The translations under genes were made by a program, and so were the position numbers. From positions 1 through 64,000 of the forward strand of contig JAHWKW010000004.1 in assembly GCA_019347675.1 (NCBI GenBank): DNA of 64,000 bases, in the 5' to 3' direction. The notes under the pieces are model-generated. The model did no database searches and was not told where the DNA came from. It saw only the letters and a program-made list of their open reading frames with translations. Below are positions 18,978 to 29,613 of the stretch, in pieces. The first letter of the stretch is position 1. The number at the start of each line of letters is the position of its first letter. Source of the DNA: Actinomycetota bacterium (lineage in GTDB: Bacteria; Actinomycetota; Nitriliruptoria; Nitriliruptorales; JAHWKO01).

Positions 18978-20510
18978 TTACTCCTGGGACGCTGGTGCGG
19001 CAGCCGGCCGGGGCGTTGCGGCATCGGCGGCTTCCACCGCGCCGTCCCCGACCTGCTCGACCAGCTCGCGGACGGCCGGCTCGATGCGCTCGTACAGGGG
19101 CTGTGGGTACACGCCGATCGCGACGATCAGCGCGACGATCGGGGCCAGGACCCACACCTCGCGCGACGACAGGTCAGGGGTGTTCTCGTTGTCGGCGCCC
19201 TGCAAGGGTCCGTGGAACACCCGCTGGTAGGCCCACAGCAGGTACAGCGCGGCCAGGATCATCCCCACGGCCGCGGCCGCCCCGGCCCAGGGGTGGGCCG
19301 TGAAGGTCCCGAGCAGGATCGGGAACTCGCCGACGAAGCCGTTGAGCCCGGGCATTGCCAGCGACGACAGGGCCACGACCAGGAACAGCCCCGCGTAGAC
19401 GGGCGTGCGGGCGGCCAGCCCACCGAACGCGGCGATCTGTCGGGTGTGGCGTCGGTGGTAGAGCATCCCGACCAGGAAGAACAGCGCCCCGGTGGACAGG
19501 CCGTGGTTGAACATCTGCACGACGCCGCCGGCCACAGCCTCCTCGGTCAGGGCGAAGATGCCCAGCACGATGAACCCCATGTGGCTCACCGAGGAGTACG
19601 CGACCAACCTCTTCAGGTCGCGCTGCATCAACGCGACCAGCGCCCCGTAGATGATGCCGACCACCGCCAGGACGAGCAGGATGGGGACCGCCGCGCGCGC
19701 CGCATCGGGGAACAGCGGGAGCGAGTAGCGCAGCAGCCCGTACCCGCCGAGCTTCAGGAGCACGCCTGCCAGCATCACGGACCCGCCGGTGGGGGCCTCG
19801 GTGTGCGCGTCAGGCAGCCATGTGTGCACCGGGAAGATCGGCAGCTTGATCAGGAACGCGATCGAGAAGGCCGCGAACAGCCACCCCTGCACACCGGGAT
19901 CCAGGGCGACGTCGCGCACGACGAGGTAGTCGAAGCTGCGGCCGCCGGTCTGGGCGTACAGCGCGATGATCCCCACCAGCATCAGCAGGCCGCCGATGAA
20001 GGCGTACAGGAAGAACTTGATGCTCGCGTAGCGGCGCCGTTCGTACCCCCACATCCCGATGATCAGGTACATCGGCACCAGCATCAGGTCCCAGAACACG
20101 TAGAACAGCAGCAGGTCCAGCGCCAGGAACACGCCCAGGACGCAGGTCTCGAGCACCAGGAACGCGGCGAAGTAGGCCTTGGCCCGGTCGGTGTGCTCCC
20201 AGGCCTCCAGGAAGATCAGTGGGGTCAGCAGTGTGGTGAGGAGCACCAGGAACAGGCTGATGCCGTCCACGCCCAGGTGGTAGCTGATGCCCCACTGGGG
20301 GATCCAGCGGATCTGCTCCTCGAGCTGGAAGGCGGCCTCGCCGATCTCGAACAGAGCGAGCATGACCAGGGCGGCCGCGAAGGCCGCCACCGAGGCCGTC
20401 ATCGCGATCGCACGGACCCGGCGCGGATCGGCGGACGGAAGCAGACCGATCGCCACCGCACCGACCAGCGGCAGCCACAAGACGGCGCTCAGCAGGCCCA
20501 CGTCAGGCAC
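18978..20510 (-). CDS. nuoM: Complex I subunit M (14-subunit operon)
   Basis: A 510-aa antiporter-like subunit. It has SYHLGVDGISLFLVLLTT, FYVFWDLMLVPMYL (Asp where Glu is usual in ELVLVP), SIKFFLYAFIGG and HTWLPDAHTEAP. The GTG start at 20510 overlaps the nuoL stop by 8 bases. Confidence 0.95.
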   Translation of the reverse strand: MPDVGLLSAVLWLPLVGAVAIGLLPSADPRRVRAIAMTASVAAFAAALVMLALFEIGEAAFQLEEQIRWIPQWGISYHLGVDGISLFLVLLTTLLTPLIFLEAWEHTDRAKAYFAAFLVLETCVLGVFLALDLLLFYVFWDLMLVPMYLIIGMWGYERRRYASIKFFLYAFIGGLLMLVGIIALYAQTGGRSFDYLVVRDVALDPGVQGWLFAAFSIAFLIKLPIFPVHTWLPDAHTEAPTGGSVMLAGVLLKLGGYGLLRYSLPLFPDAARAAVPILLVLAVVGIIYGALVALMQRDLKRLVAYSSVSHMGFIVLGIFALTEEAVAGGVVQMFNHGLSTGALFFLVGMLYHRRHTRQIAAFGGLAARTPVYAGLFLVVALSSLAMPGLNGFVGEFPILLGTFTAHPWAGAAAAVGMILAALYLLWAYQRVFHGPLQGADNENTPDLSSREVWVLAPIVALIVAIGVYPQPLYERIEPAVRELVEQVGDGAVEAADAATPRPAAAPASQE

Positions 20511-22575
20511 CTCCCACCAGGAAGGCGGCGACCACCGCGACGGCTCCGAGCACCAGCCCCGCGGCGTACGCCCGGATCAGACCGGTCTGGACGGTCCGCA
20601 CCCGGGCGGCGGCACCGGCCGTCAGACGCGCGGTGCCGTCGACCAGACCGTCGATCGCCGTCACGTCGAACCAGACCAGGAAGCGGGAGAACGCGCCGCC
20701 GCCACGGACGAAGATCCGGTCGTACAGTTCGTCGACCCACAACGCGCGGCGCATCGCCAGCGCGATCGTGCCGAGGTTGGCCCGTACCGGGTCGCGTTCG
20801 GGGAAGGGCCGCAGGTACAGCAGGTAGGCGAGCCCGATCCCCGCGAAGGCCGCGAGCAGCGACAGGCCGGTCAGGGCCATCTCGGACAGGGCGGGCTCGG
20901 TCGCCCCTCCGCCCGCCGGCAGGTGCGCCACCGACGGTTCCAGCCAACGTTCGAGTGGGCCGTCGTGGGACAGGTTGAGCACGCCCCCCAGAGCCGAGGC
21001 GGCTGCCAGAACGACCAGCGGGACCGTCATGGACGGCGGCGACTCGTGGGGATGCAGCTCCACGGCGGCGTCCTCGGTCGGGCGGGTCCCCGCCTGCTGC
21101 GCCGAGCCGGCGGCCGTGTCCGCTGCCGTCTGGTCATGCTGGGGCGCCGCTTCGTCCCCGGCCCACCGTTGCGGCCCCAGGAACGTCACGAACAGCCAGC
21201 GGCTCATGTAGAAGCCGGTGAACGCCACGGCGACCAGGCCCGTGAACCAGATCACGGTGTGCCCCTCCTCGTACGCCGCGGCGAGGATCTGCTCCTTCGA
21301 GAAAAACCCGGAGAACGGGAAGATCCCGCTGATCGCGAGCACGGCGACCACGCTGGTCCAGAAGGTGATCGGCATCACCCGCCACAAGCCTCCCATCCGC
21401 CACATGTCGGTGCGGTTGGCCACGGCGTGCATCACCGATCCGGCGGCGAGGAAGAGCAGACCCTTGAAGAAGGCGTGGGTCACCAGGTGGAAGATGCCGG
21501 CGCCGAACGCGCCGACACCGACGCCGACGAACATGTAGCCGAGCTGGCTGACCGTCGAGTAGGCCAGGACACCCTTGATGTCGTCCTGCTGGACGGCAAC
21601 GACCGCTGCGAACAGGGCGGTGGCAACACCGACCACGGCGACCGCCAGGAGCGCGGTCTCGCTCTCGATGTAGATCGGTGACGCGCGGGCGACCATGTAG
21701 ACCCCGGCCGTCACCATGGTGGCGGCGTGGATCAGTGCCGACACCGGGGTCGGACCCGCCATCGCGTCAGGCAGCCAGACGTACAACGGGATCTGCGCGG
21801 ACTTGCCGACCGCGCCGCCGAGCAGCAGCAGCCCGATCGCGGTGGCCGCACCACCCTCACCGAGGATGTCGGAGGCCGCAGGGAGCACGTCGGCGAAGGC
21901 AAGCGAGCCGAACTCGGCGAAGATCAGGAACAGACCCACAGCGAACGACGCGTCCCCGATCCGGTTGACGACCATGGCCTTCTTGGCCGCGACCGCGTTC
22001 GGCATCTCCTCGAACCAGTACCCGATCAGCAGGTAGGAGCACAGCCCAACCAGTTCCCAACCCACGAACAGCACGGCGAAGTTGCTGGCCAACACCAGCA
22101 CCAGCATCGAGAACAGGAACAGGTTCAGGTACGCGAAGTACCGCGGTTGACGTCGGTCGCCGTGCATGTAGCCGATCGAGTACAGGTGGATCACGGATCC
22201 GACGCCCGAGACCACCAGGGCCATGACCGTGCTGAGCGGGTCGAGCAGGACGTCGGTGGTCAGCTGCAGCTGCCCGACGTCGATCCAGGTGTACACGTCG
22301 ACGACGACGGCGTGAACGTCGGGGCCGGCCCCAAGCAGCTGCAGGAACACCGCGACCGTCACCACGAACGATCCAGCGGCTGCTGCGGTGGCCAACCAGC
22401 CGGACCGTTCCCCCAACCGGCGACCCGCGAACAGCAGGATCACGAAACCGGCCAGAGGCAAGGCCGGGATCAACCAGGCGAGGCTGGCGACGCCTGCGGC
22501 GGCCTCCGGGTCGAGGCGGTAGCCGACCTCGCCACCTTCGGCGGCCAGGATGATGACGGTGGCGGTCGTCGGCAC
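20503..22575 (-). CDS. nuoL: Complex I subunit L (14-subunit operon)
   Basis: A 690-aa antiporter-like subunit with GWELVGLCSYLLIGYWFE, IPLYVWLPDAMAGPTPVSALIHAATMVTAG and the KEQIL loop. A soluble Ala/Gln/His-rich insert (about residues 470-510) precedes the last core helix and the lateral-helix region. The GTG start at 22575 lies 2 bases after the nuoK stop. Confidence 0.95.
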   Translation of the reverse strand: MPTTATVIILAAEGGEVGYRLDPEAAAGVASLAWLIPALPLAGFVILLFAGRRLGERSGWLATAAAAGSFVVTVAVFLQLLGAGPDVHAVVVDVYTWIDVGQLQLTTDVLLDPLSTVMALVVSGVGSVIHLYSIGYMHGDRRQPRYFAYLNLFLFSMLVLVLASNFAVLFVGWELVGLCSYLLIGYWFEEMPNAVAAKKAMVVNRIGDASFAVGLFLIFAEFGSLAFADVLPAASDILGEGGAATAIGLLLLGGAVGKSAQIPLYVWLPDAMAGPTPVSALIHAATMVTAGVYMVARASPIYIESETALLAVAVVGVATALFAAVVAVQQDDIKGVLAYSTVSQLGYMFVGVGVGAFGAGIFHLVTHAFFKGLLFLAAGSVMHAVANRTDMWRMGGLWRVMPITFWTSVVAVLAISGIFPFSGFFSKEQILAAAYEEGHTVIWFTGLVAVAFTGFYMSRWLFVTFLGPQRWAGDEAAPQHDQTAADTAAGSAQQAGTRPTEDAAVELHPHESPPSMTVPLVVLAAASALGGVLNLSHDGPLERWLEPSVAHLPAGGGATEPALSEMALTGLSLLAAFAGIGLAYLLYLRPFPERDPVRANLGTIALAMRRALWVDELYDRIFVRGGGAFSRFLVWFDVTAIDGLVDGTARLTAGAAARVRTVQTGLIRAYAAGLVLGAVAVVAAFLVGGA

Positions 22576-22577
22576 GG

Positions 22578-22877
22578 TCAGCCTCGCAGCAGCCGGGGCA
22601 CGTCCACGTCGAGCGTGCCTCGTCGCCGCCAGATGTTGACCAGCAGGGCCAGGCCGACCACGACCTCCGCGGCGGCGACCACGATCACGAAGAAGGCGAT
22701 CACCAGGCCATCAGCGGCTCCCCACAGGCGCGAGGCGGACACGAGCGTGAGGTTGACGGCGTTGAGCATCAGCTCGACGCACATGAAGATCACGATCGCG
22801 TTGCGCCGGGTCAGGACCCCGACCAGCCCGATCCCGAACAGGACCCCCGCCAGCATCAGGTAGTACCCGATCGGCAT
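22578..22877 (-). CDS. nuoK: Complex I subunit K (14-subunit operon)
   Basis: A 99-aa, three-helix subunit with [19 protein letters not shown] and the second Glu in [17 protein letters not shown]. Its ATG overlaps the nuoJ TGA by one base (TGATG). Confidence 0.95.
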   Translation of the reverse strand: MPIGYYLMLAGVLFGIGLVGVLTRRNAIVIFMCVELMLNAVNLTLVSASRLWGAADGLVIAFFVIVVAAAEVVVGLALLVNIWRRRGTLDVDVPRLLRG

Positions 22878-23626
22878 CAGCCGCCCCCGTCCGTGGCGGA
22901 CCCGCCTGGGTCGTGGGGCGCCGCAGCAGCGCCGGGCACGAGCGTGTCGCCGGGGACGACGTGGTCAACGAGCGGCTCGGACTCACCGACCTCGGCTCGT
23001 GAACGGTCGGCCCGACCGGCAGGTCGGCGTCCACCCAGCACCATCGCCGCCACGATGGCCAGCAGCAGCAGCAGAGCGGCGAACTCGAAGACGAACGTGT
23101 ACCGGGTGAAAAGACGCTCCGCGACGAAGCCGACGCTGCCGGTGGGGCTGGCTTGGATCGCCTCGGCCAACCCCTCGCAGCGCACCGCACCCGCGGCCGG
23201 GGCAACGCTGGCCGCCGCCCCGCAGACCGACTGATCGCCCGTGAACGGCCCCACGAACACGAACCCGGCGCCCGCGACGAGCATGGCCCCCAGCAGCCAC
23301 GCGCCGCCTCGGATCGCCGGATGGCGCTCGATCAGCAGGTCGTCGCGGGACACGCCCAGCAGCATGATCACGAAGAGGAACAGCACCATGATGGCGCCGG
23401 CGTAGACGATGATCTGGATGATCGCCAGGAACGGCGACTCGAGCACGAGGAACAGCCCGGCGATCGCGACGAAGTTCAGCACGAGCATCAGCGCCCCGTG
23501 CACGACGTTGCGCATGGTGATCATCGCGACCGCCGCACCGACCGCCACGGCCGCCAGGACCCAGAACAGCACCACCTCCCCCGTGGCGCTGCCGGCCGCC
23601 TGCTGGGCGAGGAGGAGCACCCTCAC
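22877..23626 (-). CDS. nuoJ: Complex I subunit J (14-subunit operon)
   Basis: A 249-aa, five-helix subunit. It has [21 protein letters not shown] and [17 protein letters not shown], followed by a Pro/Gly/Asp-rich tail of about 55 residues. A Cys/Ala-rich loop (about 135-160) separates the fourth and fifth helices. The GTG start overlaps the nuoI stop as GTGA. Confidence 0.94.
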   Translation of the reverse strand: MRVLLLAQQAAGSATGEVVLFWVLAAVAVGAAVAMITMRNVVHGALMLVLNFVAIAGLFLVLESPFLAIIQIIVYAGAIMVLFLFVIMLLGVSRDDLLIERHPAIRGGAWLLGAMLVAGAGFVFVGPFTGDQSVCGAAASVAPAAGAVRCEGLAEAIQASPTGSVGFVAERLFTRYTFVFEFAALLLLLAIVAAMVLGGRRPAGRADRSRAEVGESEPLVDHVVPGDTLVPGAAAAPHDPGGSATDGGG

Positions 23627-24531
23627 TGGTCCCTCTGTGCCCCGCCGGCGTCCTTGTCGGAGCGCTCCTGCGGCGGGCTCTGCGGTGGCTGTGGCGCCTC
23701 CCCGCCGTGGGGCTCCTTGCGCTGGTCGTCCTCGTCGAGCACCGGCGCCCCGACGTCGCCGCTGGCTTCGCGCAGGTGCGCGGTGTCGCGGCCCAAGCCC
23801 ACCGCGTGCTGGTCGGACTCGCGGGTGGCGATCTCATCGCGGGCGTGGACGGGAGCGGTCGAGATCCGCTCCTCCAGGCCGCTCATCCGCCGGCCGGCAC
23901 GGACCATCTGTCGGGGACCAGCCGGCTCGTAGTCGCCACCGACCAAGTCCGGAGGTGTGGCCGCCAGACCGCCGTAGTAGTTGATCTTGCGCCGGCGCAC
24001 GTCCGCATCCCGGTGCGGTGGCCTCGTCGCGCCTTCGGGGAGCGGTGCCAGGAGGCGCTCCTTGGTGTAGATCAGGCCGTAGCGAGTGTCGGCGGACAGC
24101 TCGTAGTCGTGGAGCATGGTCAGCGCTCGGGTCGGGCACGCCTCGATGCAAAAGCCACAGAAGATGCAGCGGTTGTAGTTGATCTGGTAGTCGGACGCGT
24201 ACCGCTCCCCCGGCGAGTACCGCGCCGCGGCGGTGTTGTCGGCGCCCTGCACGAAGATGGCATCCGCCGGGCACGCCCAGGCGCACAACTCACAACCGAT
24301 GCACTTCTCCAGACCGTCCTCGTAGTAGTTGAGCTGGTGGCGGCCGTGGAAGCGCGGCTGGGGCTCACGCTTGTCGTCGGGGTACTCGGTCGTCACCGGC
24401 CTGCGCAACGTCGTCCGCAACGGGACCTTGAACCCACGACCCAGCGCCGTGCGCGTCAGGAACAGGAAGAACAGGCCGACCGCGGCGACGAACGCCACGA
24501 TCGTCCAGATCACGGCAGGGATGGTCATCAC
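23623..24531 (-). CDS. nuoI: Complex I subunit I, 2[4Fe-4S], with disordered tail (14-subunit operon)
   Basis: A 302-aa ferredoxin-like subunit. A hydrophobic N-terminal segment (about 6-26) precedes the cluster cysteines C77, C80, C83, C87 and C122, C125, C128, C132. From about residue 190 the chain is polar and Pro/Asp/Glu/Gln-rich with no hydrophobic core, an extension of about 110 residues unlike that of the other NuoI. The GTG start overlaps the nuoH stop as GTGA. Confidence 0.94.
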   Translation of the reverse strand: MMTIPAVIWTIVAFVAAVGLFFLFLTRTALGRGFKVPLRTTLRRPVTTEYPDDKREPQPRFHGRHQLNYYEDGLEKCIGCELCAWACPADAIFVQGADNTAAARYSPGERYASDYQINYNRCIFCGFCIEACPTRALTMLHDYELSADTRYGLIYTKERLLAPLPEGATRPPHRDADVRRRKINYYGGLAATPPDLVGGDYEPAGPRQMVRAGRRMSGLEERISTAPVHARDEIATRESDQHAVGLGRDTAHLREASGDVGAPVLDEDDQRKEPHGGEAPQPPQSPPQERSDKDAGGAQRDQ

Positions 24532-25778
24532 GGGACCCTCTCACGGGAGTGGATCTCCTCGGGTTCGTCGAACGCGCGCCGGTCGTCCATCGGGCGACGA
24601 ACGGTGCGGCGCGCGCCGCGGGAGAACAGCGGTGCCAGGACGTACAGGAGCACGGCAGCGGCGACCCCGGCCACCGCCACGGTCGTTCGCTGGCGGGCTT
24701 CCAGCTCGGTGTTGACCATCACCATGAACGCCGTGGCCAGGACCCACACCAGCCCCAGCGGGAGCATGAAGCGCCAACCCACGTCCATCAGCCGGTCGTA
24801 GCGGAACCGCGGCAGGGTCGCCCGCAGCCAGACGAACACGAAGACGAAGACCGCGAGCTTGACCAGGAACCACAGCACCGGCCACAGCCCGGCAGCGGTC
24901 TCGGTCAGGACCGGACCGGACGGTCCGCCGAAGAACAGGGTCACGATCAACGCCGACCCGACGATCACGTTCATGAACTCCCCGAGGAAGAACATCGCGA
25001 ACTTGATCCCGGTGTACTCGGTGTGGAACCCGCCGACGAGCTCACCCTCCGCCTCGGGGAGGTCGAAGGGATGGCGGGAGGTCTCGGCGATCAGCGCGGT
25101 GAGGAACAGGATGAACGCCGGGAAGAGCGGGATCACGTACCAGTTGGGGATCCCCGCCACGAGGCCGGGACCTGTCTGCTGGCCGACGATCTCGGAGACC
25201 CGCAGCGTCCCGCTGTAGACGAAGACGGCGGCGACGGCCAGCCCCAGGGGGAGCTCGTAGCTGATCATCTGCGCCGCCGAGCGCACACCGCCCAGCAGCG
25301 GGTACGCCGATCCGCTGGACCATCCGGCGAGCACGATGCCGTACACGTGGATCGAGCCCATCGCCAGGAACCACAGGACCCCGATGTCCGGATCGAACAC
25401 CTGCAGCTGGAACGTCTCGCCGAACAGGGTGACCGGCCGCCCGAAGGGGACGATCGCCGCGGCGAGCAGCCCGGTGACCGGCGCGATCAGAGGTGCCAGG
25501 TAGAAGACGGGGGCATCGACCATGTCGGGGCGGACGTCCTCCTTGAAGAACAGCTTCACGCCGTCCGCCAGCGACTGCAGCAGCCCAGCTGGACCCGCCC
25601 GGTTGGGCCCGATACGGGCCTGCATGCGGGCCAGGGTGCGCCGCTCGGCCCAGATCAACAGGGCGGTGGCGGGGAGCAGGAACCCGACCAGGACCAGGAC
25701 GCGGACCAGGTGCACCCACAGGGGCAGTCCTGCCTCGTCCACGGTGAACGACGGGACGCTCTGGGCGAGCAGGGTCAT
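24528..25778 (-). CDS. nuoH: Complex I subunit H (14-subunit operon)
   Basis: A 416-aa membrane subunit with [55 protein letters not shown] and [17 protein letters not shown]. The ATG at 25778 overlaps the nuoG stop as ATGA. It has an extra C-terminal helix and a basic tail beyond the usual length. Confidence 0.95.
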   Translation of the reverse strand: MTLLAQSVPSFTVDEAGLPLWVHLVRVLVLVGFLLPATALLIWAERRTLARMQARIGPNRAGPAGLLQSLADGVKLFFKEDVRPDMVDAPVFYLAPLIAPVTGLLAAAIVPFGRPVTLFGETFQLQVFDPDIGVLWFLAMGSIHVYGIVLAGWSSGSAYPLLGGVRSAAQMISYELPLGLAVAAVFVYSGTLRVSEIVGQQTGPGLVAGIPNWYVIPLFPAFILFLTALIAETSRHPFDLPEAEGELVGGFHTEYTGIKFAMFFLGEFMNVIVGSALIVTLFFGGPSGPVLTETAAGLWPVLWFLVKLAVFVFVFVWLRATLPRFRYDRLMDVGWRFMLPLGLVWVLATAFMVMVNTELEARQRTTVAVAGVAAAVLLYVLAPLFSRGARRTVRRPMDDRRAFDEPEEIHSRERVP

Positions 25779-28216
25779 CGCAGCCCTCCCGCCGCTTGGG
25801 CCGGCGCAGGCTGGGCCACCTCGACCGTGACCCACGTCGGCCCGCCGGTGTCGCTGGCCAGGGTCGTGGCCGGCGCATCGGTGGAGTTGGTCGGCACGTA
25901 CACGACCCCCCCGACCACGTCGTCCTCGACCGCGGCCGTGAGCGTCAGCTGGCCGTGCTGGGAGCTCACCGTGACCGGCTGACCCGGAGTGATCCCCAGC
26001 CGCTCAGCGTCCGCGGTGTTCACCGCCGCGAACGGCGGCTTGCCGGTCTTGAGCATGTTGTCCGCCCCAGCGCTCATCGCGCCCCGGTCGAGCAGGAGCG
26101 GGTACGTGAGCAGCTGCAGCCGGCCGTCGGCGTCGTCGGCGTCAGCACCGGCCAGCTGTTGCGAGCCGGCTGCGCCGACGGACCACGGCCGGCCAGACAC
26201 GGCTGGCAGGCGCGCCATCTCCCGGCGGACGTCGTCGAGGTGGCGGTGACCGAGGTCGTGACCGAGGAGGAACGCCAGCTGGCCCAGGATCTCCCAGTCC
26301 TCGTGCGCCAGGTTGGGCTGGCTCACGGCCAGGTTCAACCGCTGACGGCGGCCCTCCCAGTTGGTGAACGTGCCGTCGCGTTCGTAGGCCGCTGCGGCAG
26401 CCAGCACGATGTCGGCGTACCGGGCCGTGTCGTGGTGCATCAGGTCCTGCACGATGACCGTCCGGACCCGCTCGAGGGCGGACCTGGCCAGCCGGGGACG
26501 GTCGAAGTCGCGGGCCGGGTCGACCCCGACCAGGTAGAGCACGTCGATCTCGCCGCGGGCAGCCGATTCGAGGATCGCGGTGGCGTCGCGTCCACGCGCG
26601 GTCGGGATGTCGCCCCAGATCGCTTCCACCTCGGCGCGTTCGTCGTCGTGCTCGAGTCGGCGCCCCCCGGGCAGGATGCCCGCAACCAGTCCCGCGTCGA
26701 GCGCGCCGCGGGCGTTGTTGCGACGCGGCACCCAAGCCAGCTTGGCGCCGATCGACTCCGCCAGGCGCCCCGCCGCTGCCAGCGCACCACGCGCAGCGCC
26801 TCCGCGCTCACCGACCAGGATGACCGCCGCGTCGCCGGCCGCTTCGAGCGCCTCCCTGACGTCGGCCGCGGCCCGGTCCAGGTCACCGGCTCCATCGGCC
26901 AAGGCGCTCAGGACAGCGGCCTGCCCTCCGGGCGCGGTGTGCAGCCGTCGCCACAGGATCTTGGAGATCGAGCCGGACCGGGGGCCGATCGACACGAGCT
27001 TCGCCTGGTTGTCGCGCCACGCCTTGCGCAGGCGGAGGAACAGGATCGGGACCTCCTCCTCGGGGTCGAGGTCGACCAGCACCGTGACCGGTGCCGCTTC
27101 CACGTCGCCGTACGTGACGCCTCGCCGGGTCGGGACGACGGCCAGCACCTCGTCCTCGTCCGGACCGGCGGCGCGGGCCCGGAAGTCCACGTCGTCCGTG
27201 CGGAGCACGCTCCGGGCGAACCTGCTCAGCACGTAGGCGTCCTCGTCCGGCAGGTGCCCGCCCGTGAGAACCGCCACGCTGTCGGCGCCGCGCAGCCTGT
27301 CCGCCGCGGTCTGGAGCGCCTCCATCCACTCAACCGGGACGAGGTCGCCCCCTCTGCGCAGCATCGGCTGGTCGATCCGCTGCTCGTGCTGGAGGTACTT
27401 GAACGCGAAGCGGCCCTTGTCGCAGTTCCACGCCTCGTTGACCGCCGGATTGTCGCGGGCGACAACCCGCATGATGCCGCCTCGGCGAGTGTGCACGTTC
27501 ATGTTGCACCCGGCCGAGCACAGGTTGCAGACGCTGGGTCGGGACTCGAGATCGAACGGCCGAGCACGGAACCGGTAGGAGGCCGAGGTCAGAGCGCCAA
27601 CCGGGCAGATCTGGATGATGTTGCCCGAGAAGTAGTCGAAGTACGGCTCGTCCTCGTAGATGGCGACCTGCTCCAGCGCGCTGCGCTCGAACAGCTCCAG
27701 GAAGGGCCGGCCAGAGATCTGCCGCGCGAAGCGGGTGCACCGGGCACACAGCACACACCGTTCGCGGTCGAGGAGGACGTTGGGGGACACCGCCACCGGC
27801 TTGGCGTAGCGACGCTTCTCGTCGATGAACCGCGACTCCCCCGGTCCGTGTTCGAGCGCCTGGTCCTGCAGGGGGCACTCTCCGCCCTTGTCACACATCG
27901 GGCAGTCGAGCGGGTGGTTGATCAGCAGGAACTCCAGCTGCGCCTTCTGTGCGTCACGAGCCCACTCGGACGTCAGATGCGACTTGACGACCATGCCGTC
28001 CTGGCACGGCGTCGTGCACGAGGTCATCGGCTTGCGCTGGCCTTCGACCTCGACGATGCACTGACGGCATGCCCCGGCCGGGTCGAGCAGGGGATGGTCG
28101 CAGAAGCGCGGGATCACGATGCCCATCTGCTCCGCGGCGCGGATGATCAGCGTGTCGGGGGGCACGGTGATCTCGCGGCCGTCGATCGTCAGCGTGACGG
28201 TCTGGTCGTCGGTCAT
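25775..28216 (-). CDS. nuoG: Complex I subunit G, iron-sulfur (14-subunit operon)
   Basis: An 813-aa peripheral subunit that carries electrons from NuoF. In order: a [2Fe-2S] ferredoxin domain (C39, C50, C53, C67), the His-Cys cluster (H101, C105, C108, C114), the CxxCxxC cluster starting at C154, and a CxxCxxxC motif near 226-233, as in NuoG proteins with cluster N7. A molybdopterin-oxidoreductase-like region without obvious catalytic residues follows. I chose the ATG at 28216, which overlaps the nuoF stop as ATGA. Confidence 0.96.
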   Translation of the reverse strand: MTDDQTVTLTIDGREITVPPDTLIIRAAEQMGIVIPRFCDHPLLDPAGACRQCIVEVEGQRKPMTSCTTPCQDGMVVKSHLTSEWARDAQKAQLEFLLINHPLDCPMCDKGGECPLQDQALEHGPGESRFIDEKRRYAKPVAVSPNVLLDRERCVLCARCTRFARQISGRPFLELFERSALEQVAIYEDEPYFDYFSGNIIQICPVGALTSASYRFRARPFDLESRPSVCNLCSAGCNMNVHTRRGGIMRVVARDNPAVNEAWNCDKGRFAFKYLQHEQRIDQPMLRRGGDLVPVEWMEALQTAADRLRGADSVAVLTGGHLPDEDAYVLSRFARSVLRTDDVDFRARAAGPDEDEVLAVVPTRRGVTYGDVEAAPVTVLVDLDPEEEVPILFLRLRKAWRDNQAKLVSIGPRSGSISKILWRRLHTAPGGQAAVLSALADGAGDLDRAAADVREALEAAGDAAVILVGERGGAARGALAAAGRLAESIGAKLAWVPRRNNARGALDAGLVAGILPGGRRLEHDDERAEVEAIWGDIPTARGRDATAILESAARGEIDVLYLVGVDPARDFDRPRLARSALERVRTVIVQDLMHHDTARYADIVLAAAAAYERDGTFTNWEGRRQRLNLAVSQPNLAHEDWEILGQLAFLLGHDLGHRHLDDVRREMARLPAVSGRPWSVGAAGSQQLAGADADDADGRLQLLTYPLLLDRGAMSAGADNMLKTGKPPFAAVNTADAERLGITPGQPVTVSSQHGQLTLTAAVEDDVVGGVVYVPTNSTDAPATTLASDTGGPTWVTVEVAQPAPAQAAGGLR

Positions 28217-29613
28217 GCGCGGCTGCCCTTCCCGCCAGTGGTCGCCTGCGCGGCCAGCGGCAACCCGGTCCGGGGCGGCTCGATCGTGCCCTCCTCCGAC
28301 TCGCGGTGGGGATGCAGCGGCTCGACCTCCTCGGCCCGGGGGGTGGCGTCGAACGGACAGCCGCGCTGCTCGACGTGTGCCTCCCACTCGTCGCGGAAGT
28401 ACTTGATCGCGCTCTGTGGGGGTTGGGCCGCGCCGTCGCCGAGCGCGCAGAAGCTCCGCCCCCACATCTGGGTGCAGACATGATCGACGATGTCGATGTC
28501 GGCCATGCGTCCCCGGCCGGTCTCCAACCGGGTGAGGACCTGGGTGAGCCAGAACGTCCCCTCACGGCAGGGAGTGCACTTGCCGCACGACTCGTGCTCG
28601 TAGAACTGGTTCCAGTTGAGCACGGCGTCCACGGTGCAGGTGCGGTCGTCGAAGACCATCAACGCGGCCGTGCCGAGCATCGTCCCGGCCTCCTGCAGCG
28701 ACTCGAAGTCCAGCCCGACGTCGAGCGCGTCGCCGGGGAGCATCGGGACCGACGACCCGCCAGGGACGAAGAACTTCACGGGCCGGTCGTCGATCATCCC
28801 CCCGCACAGGTCCTCGACGATGGCGCGGATCGGGGTTCCCATCGGGACCTCAAAGTTCATCGGTCGCTTGACGTGGCCGGAGACACACACCAGCTTGGTG
28901 CCCGAGCTGTCCTCGGTCCCCCACTGGCGCCACCACTCGGCACCGTTGGAGACGATCCCCGGGACGCTGCAGATCGTCTCCACGTTGTTCACCGTGGTGG
29001 GGCTGGCGTACAGCCCCGACTGTGCGGGGAATGGCGGACGCAGTCGCGGCTGGGCGCGGCGGCCCTCCAACGAGTTCAGCAGCGCGCTCTCCTCACCGGC
29101 GATGTAGGCACCGGCGCCGCGGTGCAGCGACATGTGCAGACGGCGGCCGGTCCCGAACACGTCGTCGCCGAGGTAGCCGCGTTCGTAGGCCTCGACGATG
29201 GCGTCGCTGAGCCGGCGGGCCGGCCACTCGTACTCGCCGCGGATGTAGATGAACGAGTGCTCGCTGCGCATCGCGAGGCACCCGATCATCAGCCCCTCGA
29301 GCAACAGGTGGGGGTCGCGTTCGAGGAGCCAGCGGTCCTTGTAGGTCCCCGGCTCGGACTCGTCGGCGTTGCAGATGTAGTAGGACGGCTGGGTCGGCTC
29401 CTGGGGCATGAACGACCACTTGACGCCGGTCGGGAACCCCGCCCCACCGCGCCCGCGCAGCCCCGACTCCTTGACCACGTTGATGATGTCGCTCGGGTGC
29501 ATCTCCAGGGCCTTGCGCACCGCCTGGTAGCCGCCGGTGCGCTCGTACCCGTCGAGCGTGTAGGCGTCGTCCTGGTCGAAGCGCTGCGTGAGGACCTTGA
29601 CCTCCTCGACCAT
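28213..29613 (-). CDS. nuoF: Complex I subunit F, NADH/FMN-binding (14-subunit operon)
   Basis: The NADH-oxidising subunit, 466 aa. GRGGAGFPTG (54-63) and NADESEPGT (82-90) are the FMN and NADH sites, and CGKCTPCREG near residue 350 plus a later Cys bind [4Fe-4S] N3. A polar tail of about 45 residues follows. ATG at 29613 overlaps the nuoE stop as ATGA. It is absent from the other nuo operon. Confidence 0.97.
   Translation of the reverse strand: MVEEVKVLTQRFDQDDAYTLDGYERTGGYQAVRKALEMHPSDIINVVKESGLRGRGGAGFPTGVKWSFMPQEPTQPSYYICNADESEPGTYKDRWLLERDPHLLLEGLMIGCLAMRSEHSFIYIRGEYEWPARRLSDAIVEAYERGYLGDDVFGTGRRLHMSLHRGAGAYIAGEESALLNSLEGRRAQPRLRPPFPAQSGLYASPTTVNNVETICSVPGIVSNGAEWWRQWGTEDSSGTKLVCVSGHVKRPMNFEVPMGTPIRAIVEDLCGGMIDDRPVKFFVPGGSSVPMLPGDALDVGLDFESLQEAGTMLGTAALMVFDDRTCTVDAVLNWNQFYEHESCGKCTPCREGTFWLTQVLTRLETGRGRMADIDIVDHVCTQMWGRSFCALGDGAAQPPQSAIKYFRDEWEAHVEQRGCPFDATPRAEEVEPLHPHRESEEGTIEPPRTGLPLAAQATTGGKGSRA

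Noticed and set aside
17328-20978. A very long open frame on the plus strand opposite nuoN, nuoM and nuoL of the 14-subunit operon
   Set aside because: It is antisense to clear membrane-protein genes and reads as Asp/Gln/Arg/His-rich sequence, the usual mirror of high-GC hydrophobic coding DNA. No domain is recognisable.
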